From NCBI RefSeq assembly GCF_030272615.1, contig NC_081412.1:340315370-340379369 (forward strand): a DNA stretch of 64,000 nt, read 5' to 3'. Positions 1 through 12,325 of this stretch are shown here, piece after piece. Under the pieces are notes generated by a model that saw only the letters and a program-made list of their open reading frames with translations, did no database searches and had not been told where the DNA came from. Position numbers and translations under genes: made by a program. Every line of letters begins with the position of its first letter. Within the stretch, counting starts at the first letter, position 1. The stretch is from Cryptomeria japonica (lineage: Eukaryota > Streptophyta > Pinopsida > Cupressales > Cupressaceae).

Positions 1-359
1 ATGGAAGCACACATCAGAAGGGATGACCATCGATAAAATCTTGTTATAGCTAATGGTTTTGAATTTTTTACTCTCACGATCCACCGATGATGACACATGT
101 GGAAGTCCTATGTCCAAACCCTACTTCTAACATTTGGCGAATAAAAAATACCTTTGAATATTCGTATTTGGGATAGCAATTTATAAAACCCCTACATCCT
201 TAATATATCAACAATATATTCCTTTGGATTTTGGGGATATTAAACCCCCAATGTGAATGTATGTGTTATCATATTACCTAGTAGGTGAAGCCCCCGTGAA
301 AGGGGTAGAGGCTAGATTTGAAATTGAAATGCTAAATTGGAATATTATACCTTCATGAA
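1..359. other. unassigned non-coding stretch
   Basis: No coding frame, LTR end or RNA motif could be supported here. It is AT-rich and lies directly left of a repeat that is recognisable from about 360. It may belong to the same old repeat, but I found no second copy in the window to show it. Confidence 0.4.
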
Positions 360-582
360 TCTCCTTTGTCTTGAAGTTTTAATAGAAAGGTTGATTTGGT
401 CATGTAGGAATGTATAAATGTCTTCATAAGAATTTGATCATGGATGCCATCTTGGATGCTTGAAATTAAATACTTGACCTCTCCTTCATTTCTCTAATAA
501 TGTTGGATTACTTGCTCAATTCAATTTAAAAAAGTGTAAATGTAAATTTTTGGAGAGTTGTTTCAAATGAGGGGGTATGACT
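360..582. repeat. old dispersed repeat, left part (interrupted by Copia-1)
   Basis: This stretch aligns by eye with 23420-23590. Shared anchors are the run around 'aatttgatcatggatgcca' and the run 'tttttggagag'. The match stops at 582, where Copia-1 begins, and resumes at 5935. It is therefore the left half of a repeat that existed before Copia-1 inserted. No coding content was recognised. Confidence 0.75.
578..582. repeat. target site duplication of Copia-1 (left)
   Basis: TGACT lies directly before the LTR's TG. An identical TGACT follows the other LTR at 5935-5939. A 5-bp duplication is the normal product of LTR retrotransposon integration. Confidence 0.9.
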
Positions 583-1471
583 TGTTAATTTTTAGACTTG
601 TAGATTAATACAATACTCAGAAAATAGAAATCTATCTAAATTTCCAGATTAATGTTGATTGTTGTTAGTGTTAGAATTTTCCAGAATTAAGCATAAGTAG
701 AGAAATGAACAAAATGAACTCACAACACACAAGTACCTTAGGAAAACCTCCTAGGAGGAAAAACCCAACAAGAAAGATCCTCGGATCTGATTATGTATTA
801 AGCATAATGTTCTGATTACAACTTATCTCTTAGGGCTTTGATGAAGGAATTCACTCAACAATTAGGTCAGCACACAAGTTGCTTCTTAGGTTGTCTTCAT
901 CAATCAACAATAGGTCTGTAGTCTATTGTTCAGGTCTGCACTTCTCCTTAGTAGATGAATCAACAATTAGATTTGTTCTTTCAGCATTCATAGGTCTGCT
1001 ACAATTCTGAGATAATATGCAGGGCCAACACCTCTACTTGGATGGAGATCGCACTTTCAACAATAGAGATGACAATGAAGGAGGAGCTACAAGGTTCGCA
1101 CTTGACTAGAAATGAATTCACACCTTTCTGGTGTATTTCGCATTAGCTGGTTGCAAACTGAATTTCACAATTGATGTATGTGTTGCAAGTGTGTGTAATG
1201 TTTCATTTTGCATCTTTATTTATATCCATCTTATCCTTAATTAGGTCGGCTTTAGAATGTGGTATTTTGGCACCAGAGATATTTTATCTTTTGATTTAGT
1301 GTTGCGTGTTCTTTTAAGAGGTTGGCCCTATTTTATTTGAACACACCACATACTAAAGAGGGCCCAGCCCCACACGCTAGAGGAGAGGTTAAAGGGCCCA
1401 ACCCTTTAGGGCAGATTCTAATGTTGCCTTAGGCAATTGGAATCCTCTCTTTACCCTTATTAAAACCAACA
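583..1471 (-). repeat. Copia-1 3' LTR
   Basis: 889 bp, beginning TGTTAATT and ending ATCAACA or ACCAACA. It is the same length as the partner at 5046-5934. Because the coding frames run on the minus strand, this left copy is the 3' LTR. Confidence 0.92.
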
Positions 1472-1481
1472 CTCTCTCTTA
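1472..1481 (-). other. Copia-1 polypurine tract
   Basis: On the minus strand the ten bases directly before the 3' LTR read TAAGAGAGAG, a purine run in the place expected for plus-strand DNA priming. Confidence 0.7.
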
Positions 1482-1791
1482 ATTAGGGAGAAGAAAACAT
1501 AATCTGAATATCAATATCTTCCATCTTGCACACAAGAAAAGAATGGATTACATAATCAGAACATAGTAGACTTCCATCTTGCACACAAGCATATAATGGA
1601 ATTACATAACAAAAATCTTCCATCTTGCACACAAGCATAGACTGGATCCACCTTACATTGCCCGCAGAGGGTGGCGAGGATCTTTTCTACCATCTTACGT
1701 TGCTCAGAGAGGATGATAACAATTACTCTTCTCCCTGAGAAGACTACCACCTTACATTGCCCACAGAGGGTGGTTGATGCAACACAATGCA

Positions 1792-2475
1792 TCACTGAGG
1801 TTGAGACTCCCTCTCAACCAAGGTTTCATTTTCTGAAATGCCAAGCCTGTCTCTGAAGTACACAAACTTCACCTTGGATAGAGGCTTGGTAAGGATATCT
1901 GCAATCTGATCATCAGTACTGACATACTTCAGCTTAATAGCGCCTCTTTGCACCATATCTTGAATGAAGTGATAATGAGTTTCCACATGTTTTGACCTGT
2001 CATGAAACACTAGATTAACAAACATCTTTATGCAACTCTGATTATCACAATGAATGACTGCGGGTTTCCAAGGTTGTCCAAACAACCCAGCGAGAATCTT
2101 ACGAAGCCATACTGCTTCCCTAGAAGCAACACTTGCTGCAATGTACTTAGCTTCAACTGTACTTAGTGCCACTAAGGACTATTTTCTGCGAGCCCAAGAA
2201 ATCACTGTAGATCCTAAGTTGAAGCAGATGCCTGAAGTACTTTTCCTGTCTTTTACACTTCCTGCCCAATCTGCATCTGAGTAACCTTCTAAGGTCATTG
2301 GAGTTTTCATTGGATACTTCAGCCCAAAGCCAACTATGCCTTGCAAGTATCCCAGGATGTGTTTTGCTGCAATAAGGTGAACATGTTTAGGCATGCTCAT
2401 GAACTGGCTGAGAGCATTCACTGCATAGCATATATTTGGTCTAGTGTTAACTAGATACATCAATGATCCAATCAA
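1792..2475 (-). pseudogene. Copia-1 end of RT and RNase H, broken
   Basis: The minus frame opens with the conserved end of Copia reverse transcriptase ([18 protein letters not shown]). It continues through RNase H with [16 protein letters not shown], then STVEAKYIAA and ADILTKPL. It ends at a TGA at 1792-1794. An in-frame TAG at 2179-2181 interrupts it after WARRK, where the family normally has glutamine, so CAG to TAG is the likely change. The RT catalytic motif is absent because the upstream segment was deleted at about 2478. This fragment would have encoded the RNA-degrading domain of the polyprotein. It is certainly not functional now. Confidence 0.88.
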
Positions 2476-4230
2476 CTACCTGTACTCTGATGGATCTGCA
2501 AAATCAGAGTTAGCTGCAACATAGTTGGAGAATACTTGAGGTCTCTTGCTTTCTCTAAAGGTACCACTGGGGGCTTCAAATCTTTCAGCTTCTTGAATGG
2601 TGTTTCTCACCCAAAGTGGCCTCTTTTTGCTACCAACAATGTCACCAGGTACATCCATGGGATCAATAGGCTCAGGTGGATCATTATGCGCTTCTTGAGG
2701 TGGAGGCACAATAAACTCCCTCTGAATCTCAAGGTTAGTATCAACATTCATATCTTGATTATCATTAGCCTCATCAATAACAAGAGAACCTTTTGATTTC
2801 TTAAATGCAATATCTTCTTCAAAAGTAACATCCCTACTTACCTCAACATACCTTTGACCTGGAATGTAGATCCTGAAGGCTTTGGAGGATTCACTGTATC
2901 CAACTAGCATTCCTTTCTTCCCGGAAGGCTCCAACTTGGTTCACTTTTCTTTGGGTACATGAGCATATACAAGACTTCCAAAAATTCTTAAGTGGCTGAT
3001 GTCAGGTATGGATCTAGTGAAGGCTTCTTTAGGAGTCATATTCTTTAGAACACGGTGAGGACATCTATTCTGAATATATACTGTTGTTCTAGAAGCCTCA
3101 ACCCATAGAAAAGTCTGCAAATCTTGATCATGAATCATAGCCTTTGCAACCTCAATAATTGTTCTATTCTTTCTTTCAGCGACCCCATTTTGTTGAGGAT
3201 TGTAGGGAACATAGAACTCCCTCTTAATTCCTATCTCAACACAAAAATCATGAAATCTACCAGAGGTATACTCACCTCCATTGTTAGATCTTTAAACATT
3301 TAATTCTTTTACTAGAAATGTTTTCAGCCAATGCCTTAAACTCTTTAAATCTACTTAAGACTTCATCAGATTCTTTAGATTTCAAGAAGTAGATCCAAGT
3401 TTTCCTAGAGAAATCATCTATGAAGATTACATAATAAAGAAATCCACTAGGAGATGCTACAGGCATAGGACCACATAAATCAGAGTGAACAAGTTCTAGT
3501 TTTTCTTTAGCTCTACTTTCACTTTTATGAAAAGGACTTTTAACATTTTTACCCATAGCACAACCTTTGCATGTATCATCATGAATTTGACTGAGTTTAG
3601 ACATACCTTTGACAATCTTTCCAAGGGAGGGAAGTGCTCGAAAGTGTAAGTGTCCAAGTCTTCTATGCCATAGCTCACAAGATTTAGGAGCCTCATTAAT
3701 GAGGGCTTGAACAGGGTTAGCAGAGAGATTATATAAACTACCATATCTATTTCTAATTATACGAGCAGATTTAAAACTAGCCTTCTTAGGCCAAGCAATG
3801 ACTTTACCCTCAGAAAATGCAACTTGATAACCTTTATCTTCTAGAGCGGAAATAGAAATTAAATTTCTTTTAATTCCAAGAACAAATAAGATATCACTAA
3901 GGTGAAGAGGAATACCAGAATCTAAATTCAGAGAAGTAGTGCCAGAACCTCTTACCGAATATTTAGCATCATTACCAATTACTACATGTAGACTGCTATA
4001 TTTCTCTATTAAGTCTGAAAGATTCTCACAATAGCTTGTGATGTGTCTAGAATCACCACTGTCAATCAACCATGTGTTATTGTCTATGGGAATGCTGGTT
4101 GACAGGGCAGAAATGAATAGGAAGTCCTCGTTTTGATCTGAGACTTCATTTAGGTTGGCTTCTCTTTGCAGAGGTTCATTTTGACATTCTTTAGCATAGT
4201 GACCAAATTTGTCACATCTAAAGCATCGAA
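2476..4230 (-). pseudogene. Copia-1 CCHC-protease-integrase region, broken
   Basis: Reading the minus strand from 4230, the nucleocapsid knuckle C-X2-C-X4-H-X4-C is at 4184-4225. The protease motif follows as DSGDSRHIT near 4035-4065. Then come the pre-integrase zinc region (HRRLGHLHF, CKGCAMGK) and the integrase core (HSDLCGPM, later PQQNGVAERKN). One extra A near 3293 shifts the frame just before the second catalytic aspartate. That residue itself reads AAC (Asn) instead of GAC at 3283-3285. A TGA at 2941-2943 (probably from CGA) follows KEK. A TAG at 2476-2478 marks the deletion junction. The integrase has therefore lost both its frame and an active-site residue. Confidence 0.88.
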
Positions 4231-4417
4231 CACGAGAGAGATCTCTTGGCTTCTTCCAAGTATTCTGAGCATTTGATAATCTAAAGTCTTTATTCCTCTT
4301 AGGATTATTATTCTTCCAATGGCCACCTTTCTTGCATTAGACTGCAAGTACATGCTGATCATTCACTTGAGGACTTTTGAGTTGTCCCCTTGTGATAAGA
4401 CACGACTCTTCTTGAAT

Positions 4418-4976
4418 TCAATCATTCTTAAGAAGATCAAGGGTAGTTAATTCAATTCTTCCACTTATGGTTTGAATAAAGGAATCCCATGAGTATGGTA
4501 GACCATTTAGAGCAATCATAACAAGATCCTTGTCTTCCATGTTATGTCCAATTGTACCTAGTTGATTCTTTAGTTTTGAAATCCTCATGAAATAACATAA
4601 CATAATCTTCTTTTGACATCTTGATATTAAGTAATTGCTGCCTCAAAGTAATTTCCCTACTAAGATTGTTGATTTCATAAGTACCTTGTAGATGACTGAA
4701 TATTTCTCTTGATGTAGTAAATGAGGAAATGGAGGTGACTAGCTGATCTTTAATTGAATCAATAAGGAGCTTTCTGGCCTTGACAACATTCCTTTTGAAT
4801 TTCTTTAGCTCAGCTGCATTTGTAGGTTCAATTAGCTCTTTCTCTTCTATGAAGTGAAGAATATCTTCTTCCTCTAGGGCAACCATGATGCGAACCTTCC
4901 ATGCAGAAAAGTTGAGATTTCCATCGAGCCTATCTTCAACTTTTAGCCCCATTGACCTGACCTGAGAATGAGACAA
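4418..4976 (-). pseudogene. Copia-1 gag, frameshifted
   Basis: The minus-strand frame from 4976 reads as a Copia gag: DGNLNFSAWKVRIMVALEE near the start, then LQGTYEINNLSREITLRQQLL. It breaks near 4545-4600, where the next frame carries on (MRISKLKNQLGTIGHNMED, then MIALNGLPYSWDSFIQTI). A further shift lies between 4418 and the knuckle at 4225. Gag would form the virus-like particle that packages element RNA. This copy needs at least two frame corrections and is inactive. Confidence 0.82.
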
Positions 4977-5033
4977 TAATCTAGAAATAAAAGAGTACTA
5001 AATTCTAAGATCTGAAAGTTGATCTAGCCTATA

Positions 5034-5045
5034 GCTCTGATACCA
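5034..5045 (-). other. Copia-1 primer binding site (initiator Met tRNA)
   Basis: On the minus strand TGGTATCAGAGC follows the 5' LTR with no gap. It is complementary to the 3' end of plant initiator methionine tRNA, the usual Copia primer. Confidence 0.92.
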
Positions 5046-5934
5046 TGTTAATTTTTAGACTTTCAGATTAATACAATAATCAGAAAATAGAAATCTATCT
5101 AAATTTCCAGATTAATGTTGATTGTTGTTAGTGTTAGGATTTTCCATAATTAAGCATAAGTAGAGAAATGAACAAAATGAACTCACAACACACAAGTACA
5201 CTGGGAAAACCTCCTAGGAGGAAAAACCCAACAAGAAAGATCCTCAGATCTGATTATGTATTAAGCATAATGTTCTGATTACAACTTATCTCTTAGGGAT
5301 TTGATGAAGGAGTTCACTCAGGAATTAGGTCAGCACAAAATCTGCTTCTTAGGTTGTCTTCATCAATCAACAATAGGTATGCAGTCTATTGTTTAGGTCT
5401 TCACTTCTCCTTAGTGGATGAATCAACAATCAGGTCTGTTCTTTCAACATTCACAGGTTTGCTATAGTTCTGAGATAATATGCAGGGCCAACACCTCTAC
5501 TTGGATGGAGATCGCACTTTCAACAACAAAGATGACAATGAAGGAGGAGCTAAAAGGTTCACACTTGACTTGAAATGAATTCGCACCTTTCTGATGTATT
5601 TTGCATTAGCTGGTTGCAGACCGAATTTCACAATTGATGTATGTGTTGCAAGTGTGTGTAATGTTTCATTTTGCATCTTTATTTATATCCATCTTATCCT
5701 TAATTAGGTCGGCTTTAGAATGTGGTATTTTGGCGCCAAAGATATTTTATCTTTTGATTTAGTGTAGTGTGTCCTTTTAAGAGGTTGGCCCTATTTTATT
5801 TGAACACAACACATAGTAAAGAGGGCCCAACCCCACATGCTAGAGGAGAGGCTAAAGGGCCTAGCCCTTTAGGGTGGATTCCAATGTTGCCTTAGGCAAT
5901 TGGAATCCGCTCTTCACCCTAACTAAAATCAACA
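5046..5934 (-). repeat. Copia-1 5' LTR
   Basis: 889 bp, TG to CA, partner of 583-1471. The primer site abuts its left end, which fixes it as the 5' LTR of a minus-strand element. Confidence 0.92.
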
Positions 5935-6290
5935 TGACTTGCTTTTATACCTCACCCCACAACTTGTTTAAAATTGCAAAGAAGGATGACATGAGAAATA
6001 TATTCCCGCCAAAATTTTCCAACCATTAGAGGGTCCAAAATTGGGCCCTTTTGGTCTAGACAAGGGTGCTAGGCATCCTAGGGCAGGAGGTCAAGGGAAC
6101 TAGGTACTCTTGACCAACCCATCAAGGCTAAATCAAGGATTAGAGACAAGAGCATAAAATGAGGATTGAAGATATAATGTTGGTGTGAGCAAAATATAAC
6201 ATAATTAGGGCATAGAAAGTAGAAAATCCAAAGTGAGGCCCAAGTGAGTATAAAATTGTATAAGGATACAATTTATGATGCTACATTTAG
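5935..6290. repeat. old dispersed repeat, right part
   Basis: It starts with the TGACT duplication and continues the repeat broken at 582. It matches 23591-23950, including the shared runs 'cttgcttttatacct' and 'gtgaggcccaagtgagtat'. No coding content was seen. Confidence 0.75.
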
Positions 6291-7304
6291 CTCCCACTTT
6301 AGTGGGAGTATGAACCTATGCTCAACTCTCAGTAAAGTACAAAATAGCATTGAAAAACTTTCATGAAGATATTAAAGAGGCATGAAAGATGAAGTGCCTA
6401 GGGACTTAGGATTCTATCAATCTAATATCAAGATAAAAGGAGCAACATATGAAGAAAATAGAGAAGAAAGAGCATGACTATGTTTTTCTAGTAAGGTTAA
6501 TCTTACTATGAGTCATGTTGGGAAAGAAAAAATTTGAACTATAAAAATTTATGCACGAAGATTACAAAAAATAATGCCTCGGTTTGCAAAGTAATCTAGA
6601 ATAAAGATTGACTGCAAAATGGGTGTTGCAATTTCCACCAAACATGTAATGGTTTTTAATCAAAGTATACAAACCAAATCTCATGGTGTGTGCACAAAGT
6701 GTAACAAAGAGAAACATGCATGTCCCCACATTAAATTGATTATTAATGCCTCACTAGGAACAATTGCTTTAAGGTAGAATGCATGCATAAAAAAGAAAAG
6801 CATGTCGCAACAATGAAATAGCCCCAAGCATGATAAAATCAAAGGTGGTGGTTCAAAAGACACAAAGAAGGATCACATAAAGGATCCACTAACTAGGGTT
6901 ATTATATACATCAGATAAATCATGTATATACATTATGATTGTAATGAATTGCCCTCATCCCCTAAGGTAGTGGAACTACGAACACAATGGAAGAAAAACA
7001 CAAAAGATGAAAAACAAGTGTCTTTTTGGGTCAACATGGAAGAGACCAAAAAGAGAGATCTCAATGCTTTGCATCATCCCCAAGTAGACAACACAAAGGC
7101 ACATTTATGACATATAGAAGAATTAAGATACAAATAGAAGAATGTCACAACAGGTTTGGTCCCTTCGTTACTTTAAACCAATGGAGCAACAAGGGTCATC
7201 CAAAGAGAGCTTAACATAACACAAACACATCAAAGATCACATCATGAGGGAAATACATTACTTGTAAGAAAACACACAAAAGACTCCATGTAGTACAAGT
7301 GAAG
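6291..7304. other. unassigned non-coding stretch
   Basis: About 1 kb without a frame I can assign. Short frames on both strands have no recognisable motif. It lies downstream, in minus-strand sense, of the Gypsy-A gag-protease remnant and may be its degraded 3' part, but no RT or integrase motif was found. Confidence 0.35.
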
Positions 7305-10090
7305 CTAATCTAGAAAATCATCCATCTCCAAATCTTTCTCAACATCTTTTAGGGATGGTGGACAAGATGCAAGAGGGGCAACGAGAAGTACTGTATATGG
7401 AGCTACAACCGATTCCAAAAAAGGACCATTCTCTAATGACAAATCACTTTGTTTGTCACTAGGAACTAGGATCAATACTTTTGAAAATCTTGAAGATAGC
7501 TCATGATTAATCTCAATAGTCTCATACATAGCATTAAAATCATTATTATCAATATCACCATCCAAAGTAATCACAATAGGATCTTTAATGCACAAAGGAG
7601 ATGAACAATAATTTTACATAGATAACTTTAATTTTTGACATGGAAGATAAATCTCTTCCCTAGGATAAGGAAAAGGTTGGGTAAATGGGTCTAAGTCACT
7701 ACTTAATGGCTTAGGGGAGGAAATTATTTGGGAAGCAAGTTCACAAGCCTTAGCATGAAGTTTTCATCGACGCTCTCTCACACTATGATTTCTCTTCATA
7801 TGACTTGAAACTTGTGAAGGTTGGGGATCAATCAACATAGGCTTCATTTCTTCCTTTGTAGAAGGAGGAACTAAAGAAACCTCACTAGGTTGAGAAATAC
7901 AAAATGTTGGGTTCTTTCCTTTATAACATGTAGGAGGTGGAACCACAACATATAGAGGAGGTATAGGAAGGGTAGGACGAAGTCCAAGTCCAAGATTTGG
8001 AGGAGGAATATTCATAGGTGAATAATCCTTAGGTTTATTCGAGGTTGTTATCCTTTTATGTTTGAAGTTTTATAAGATAAGAAAAGGACATGTTCTCGGG
8101 GTTGCAAAGATTTAGGTTTTTCACGACAAAAGTAATCAAGGGTGAAGTTTCCATGTTTCTATAAGTACTTATAAAGACTATGATTGATTGCGATAATATG
8201 CCCATTGTGAGGGAACTTCAAATAGTTATGGATGGTGTAAGGGATAACTTTCATGGAATTGAGCCAAGGGTGTCCCAACTTAACACAAAATTGGTTGGAG
8301 GTAGGGATAATGGTTTGTACCAATTGATGTAGGAAGGGTGATGGACCTTTGGTGGGACAAGTGAAACCATCACAAACCTTAATCATAGCATCAAATTTAT
8401 CATATGTATCTTGATATAATTATTGTGTATTAATATGTTCTTTAGTAATAAAATTCACCATACATATTGGATTGATGAGCACCCCTCATGAGAGCTTTCC
8501 TTTAATTTTTGCAGTAATGCATAATGGTCCATTAGGTGCATCAATAATCTCTCTTGAGTCAAATGTGACATGAGAGTTGGGTTTAGGCTTTGATTTCTCA
8601 ATAAGGTTCACAACATTGTTATTAGTTTCTACACACATATCATCAATTGTATAGTTTAGTTGCTTAGGTTCAATAACAATGGTAGAATGACAAGGAAAAT
8701 GATTACTAAATATCTGCAAGTTTGATTAGGGGGTGCGATGGATTTATTTCTTTTATCATTCACACCCTCCACGATTATAATGTTGGAATCAATAAGATCT
8801 TGGATTGCATGCTTCAATTCATATCACTTCTTAGTATCATGGACAACTTGAGAATGGTATTGGAAAAATGTTTTAAAATAGAAGGAAGCTAGCAAAGGCT
8901 TAGGGGGATCTATCGACTTGGTTATAGGAAGCTTCATCAAATTAGCATTAATTAATCTAAGAATGATTCAGAAAGAGGAGTAAATTACAACATGTAGAGA
9001 TTGATGATAAAGGGGCCAAACCTAATGTTGTAGCTGCCACTTGTGTATCAATACGATTGAAATAATTATTATTGATCTTGATGAAATTCTTGTTTTGTTT
9101 ATGAAACTTTTTAAAGGAATCATGAGATTTTCCATTCTTATCAATTGAAGCCCTTAATGAATATGATTCGAATTGACTCACTTGAAGCTAGTAATTATGA
9201 AGCATTGCACATAAAGATGTGAAAGATGTAAAATCAGAAAATAAAAGCTTATCTCTAGTATCTTTTTGTAAATTATGAATGAAAATTCTTTGAATATCAC
9301 CATCAGGCACATGATAAACAATTTGTGAATGCAAATGTTTGTATCTACCAAAGAAATTAGTCACTTTTTCTTTAACTCTCTGCTTACAATGGATCAAATC
9401 AGTTAAAGTAATTTGAGGACCAATATTGTTTTGAAAATGTTGCATAAACACATTACACAATTTATGAAAATAATCAATTGAATGAGGAGGAAAGGAACAA
9501 AACCAATGCAAATCTTTATCTCTTAATGTACGAGTGAATATTTTTGCCATGATTCTATGATCATGTGAGAAGTCACTACACAAAGTTTGAAATATTTTAA
9601 TTTGAGTTTTGGGGTCACCTTTTCCTTATATAACTCCAAATGGGTAACTTCCATGTATTGGGGGACAAGAGTATGGACAATGTCATCGAAAAGTGAACTA
9701 TCAAAATCACATATAGGAACATTAAATTTGGATAAGGTTAAAGAAGCCAATTGTTGTTGGAAAGATGAAACACTTTTGAGCTAAGTTTTTTATAGTGGCT
9801 TCAATGGATGAGTTGGAATTGGGCATATTAAATTGTGATGGAGGTGTAACATTGTGATAAGTAGGCAAAGCTTAAGAGTAGGAAGGTAGAACATTATGAT
9901 GTGTGGGTATAAGAAATGGTTGGGAAACAACTGGAGGACATGTATGTAAGAGTATTTATTGATAGGATTCCCTCCTATGACTAACATGTGTAACATTAGC
10001 ATTTTTTGTAGAGATAGCCATGATGGAAGATTTTTATCTAGATACATTAAGAAAAGTTGTAGGATTAGGATTCTCAACTAGCTTTGTAGG
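7305..10090 (-). pseudogene. Gypsy-A gag-protease remnant
   Basis: Read on the minus strand from about 10090. A proline/serine-rich gag N-terminus (PNSNSSIEATIKNLAQ near 9780-9830) leads into the retrotransposon gag domain at 9188-9750, with LRDKDLHWFCSFPPHSIDYF and LTDLIHCKQRVKEKVTNF. The protease-side region at 8159-8386 has LGHPWLNSMKVIPYTIHNYL, seen in plant Gypsy polyproteins. A proline-rich stretch (7764-8015) and an acidic stretch (7305-7595) follow. The frame changes several times. No reverse transcriptase follows, so this is a truncated Ty3/Gypsy copy of the same broad type as the Tat element at 36-51 kb. Confidence 0.75.
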
Positions 10091-10149
10091 ATTTAAAAAA
10101 TAAAGCACTTCTGCACAACATTTTAGTGGCATAAAATTGGTGTCAACAA

Positions 10150-12325
10150 TATAAATAATGTCAAAATATTTTGAATAACAATTTGGGAGTGAAGTTGGTA
10201 TGGATTATATATGCTAATCTAGAGCTGAGATGGATCAAAATTTTACAAGCGAAATATTTTGATTCTCTTGATAGAGAGTGTATTCTTACTATTAGAAACC
10301 CTATCAAATGGTTAACAGTTTGTAACTTTATGTTAGCTTGTCAACTAGTGATCACATATCACTTATCGTGAAGAATTGGGGATGGCCGTTTGGCTCTTTT
10401 TTGGGATGACTCATGGGAGGGAATTGAAGTGTTGAGATCAAATGATTCTCTATAGGATTTGAAGAACATTACTATAGACAGGTGGGGTAGCAAAGTCATA
10501 CACTTTTTGGAATGCAAATTAGTGGATCGTTTGAGAGTTTGGTCTTGGAGGGACCCTTCAAATCTCAATTTGGATCCAAATTTGCTAGAGAAACTTAGGA
10601 ACATCTCTCATGATAAGGATACTTTAGTTTGGTGTGGTTCAAAAATGGGACGTGCACAATGAAAATTGGTTATAAATTGTTGGAAGCAGAGGAAGAGGAT
10701 CATGGTTGGCCCCGTAATCTTTGTCAAGGAAGGCATTATCTTCCAAAAGTGGGCTATTTCATATGGTTGGCATTGCATGGTAGAATTCTCACTAGTGAGC
10801 ATTTGAACAAGATTGGGTTTGTAGGTCTGTTCAAATGTGTGCTATACAAAAATAGACCTGAATTAGTGGATCATCTTTTGCTTCACTATAAGTTTACGCA
10901 TTCATGTTGGTATTTTTTTCTCAACAAATTAAAAGGTAGATCCCCTTTCCAGCTTCTTTAAAGGAGATGTTTCAGGGCTAGAAATTTGCAAACACGATAT
11001 TTGTTTGCTCAAGTATTTGGCATATTAGTCCATCTGCATTAATTTGGGAGGCGTGGAAAGAAAGAAACCATTGTATTTTCTAGGATAAGGAGGAAACTCT
11101 GGTCCAAAATTTGATTAGAATTGAAAACTATATTGAATCGGTAACTTCAGAAGCCAATTCCACAAGTTTGGATAAATATCCATACAGTGCAGAAGATTCT
11201 CATACAATACAGAAGATAGAAGGATTCGGGCTTTTTGGCCTCTCATTAAATTTAGGCTTTTTAATGGGTCGTGGCGAATTAATCATCTAGATTTTATTGA
11301 TGAAATGGTGGAACAGTCAGCACTCAAATATCATTAGATCAAATTCAAATTTGATGGATCTTCAAAAGGGAATCTTGGCCCATTTGAAGTTGGATGTGTT
11401 GCTAGAGATTGGAAGGACAAAAATTAGCATGGAGTAAATAGAGGCTTGGCCCAGTAATAGACAATGTTGTATAAGAAAAGGCGACTCTTCTTGTAGTTAG
11501 CAAATAAATTATTGACTTCCTTGGTCCATTTAAAGGGGGATTCACATATTATTATTAAGGGTGGCTCTAAGAATTGGAAAATCAACAAGTTGGTGAAAGT
11601 CATTAGGGAGCTATTGTTATCCTTTAAAGAGTTTTAAAATATCTCATATACGATGGATTAGCAATATGGAGGTGGATGACTTGTCAAACTGGGTTGTCAA
11701 TTTAATTATTGATATTGAAGAGGAGATATGAGAAGATTGTCGAGGGAGAAAAATTTGATGTCCTTGACAATGTTTTGTCATTTTGAATTAATATTGCTCT
11801 CTGTGTTACCCTCAGACTTTTAGGTTCTTAGGTTTAGATGTTCCCGGGTGAGCCTTTTATTTTAAAACCTGAAGCCTGTTATGTTTCTTCATTACCTTTT
11901 TACTTAAACTTGAGGGTCTTTTCCATTGTCTAAGGGACCATGTTCCTTTCCCTAGGCGTTATTTCTTCTGTCGACCTTTTAATTTTTCCTAGACCTTACG
12001 TCTTTTTCACTATGGTCGGGCCCCTTTTAAATATTGTAGTGGGTTTTTTATTTTCCCTAAGTTTGACCTTAATGTTTTGGCTTATATCTCTATGTTTAAG
12101 TACAGAGAAACTAAAGTTTACATGATTTTGCACGTGCATCAAATGGACGGCGATGTTTTAAATTAAGCGGGAAGATGCTCGAAGGATAGCGGCAAGTTTT
12201 GGGCAAACTTTGTAAAGCTACACGTAATGAATGGGCAGATCAGACGACCCTCATAGTCCTGCGAAGGAAGATGTAGGTAAGTTAAGGACCGTGACATCGC
12301 GAGATGACGCTGTGTGTCCCAAGTA
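10150..12325 (+). pseudogene. LINE-1 copy, C-terminal ORF2 and 3' part
   Basis: The plus strand carries the end of a plant L1-type ORF2. Around 10171-10610 is the segment after RT (ELRWIKILQAKYFDS, then RECILTI and DGRLALFWDDSWEG). The zinc-binding zf-RVT region is at 10629-10961 (KVGYFIWLALHGRILTSEHL). A broken RNase H follows near 11340-11430 (FKFDGSSKGNLGPFEVG) and ends near 11700 (ISNMEVDDLSNWVVNLI). Several stops and frame changes are present. The sequence from about 11757 to 12325 reads like a decayed 3' region of the same LINE and is cut by Copia-2. The 5' two thirds of a LINE are missing, as is usual for these elements. Confidence 0.8.

Larger units (their letters stand above)
583..5934 (-). 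mobile_element. Copia-1, Ty1/Copia LTR retrotransposon, defective
   Basis: A complete insertion by its ends: two 889-bp LTRs starting TG and ending CA, a 12-nt primer site matching initiator Met tRNA, a purine tract, and TGACT duplications outside. The internal region is only 3574 bp, about 1 kb short for Copia. Gag, CCHC knuckle, protease, integrase and RNase H can be read on the minus strand in Copia order. The reverse transcriptase core is missing between 2475 and 2479. Frameshifts and stops break what remains. By eye the LTRs differ at roughly 5-7% of sites over their first half, so the insertion is older than Gypsy-C. Confidence 0.93.
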
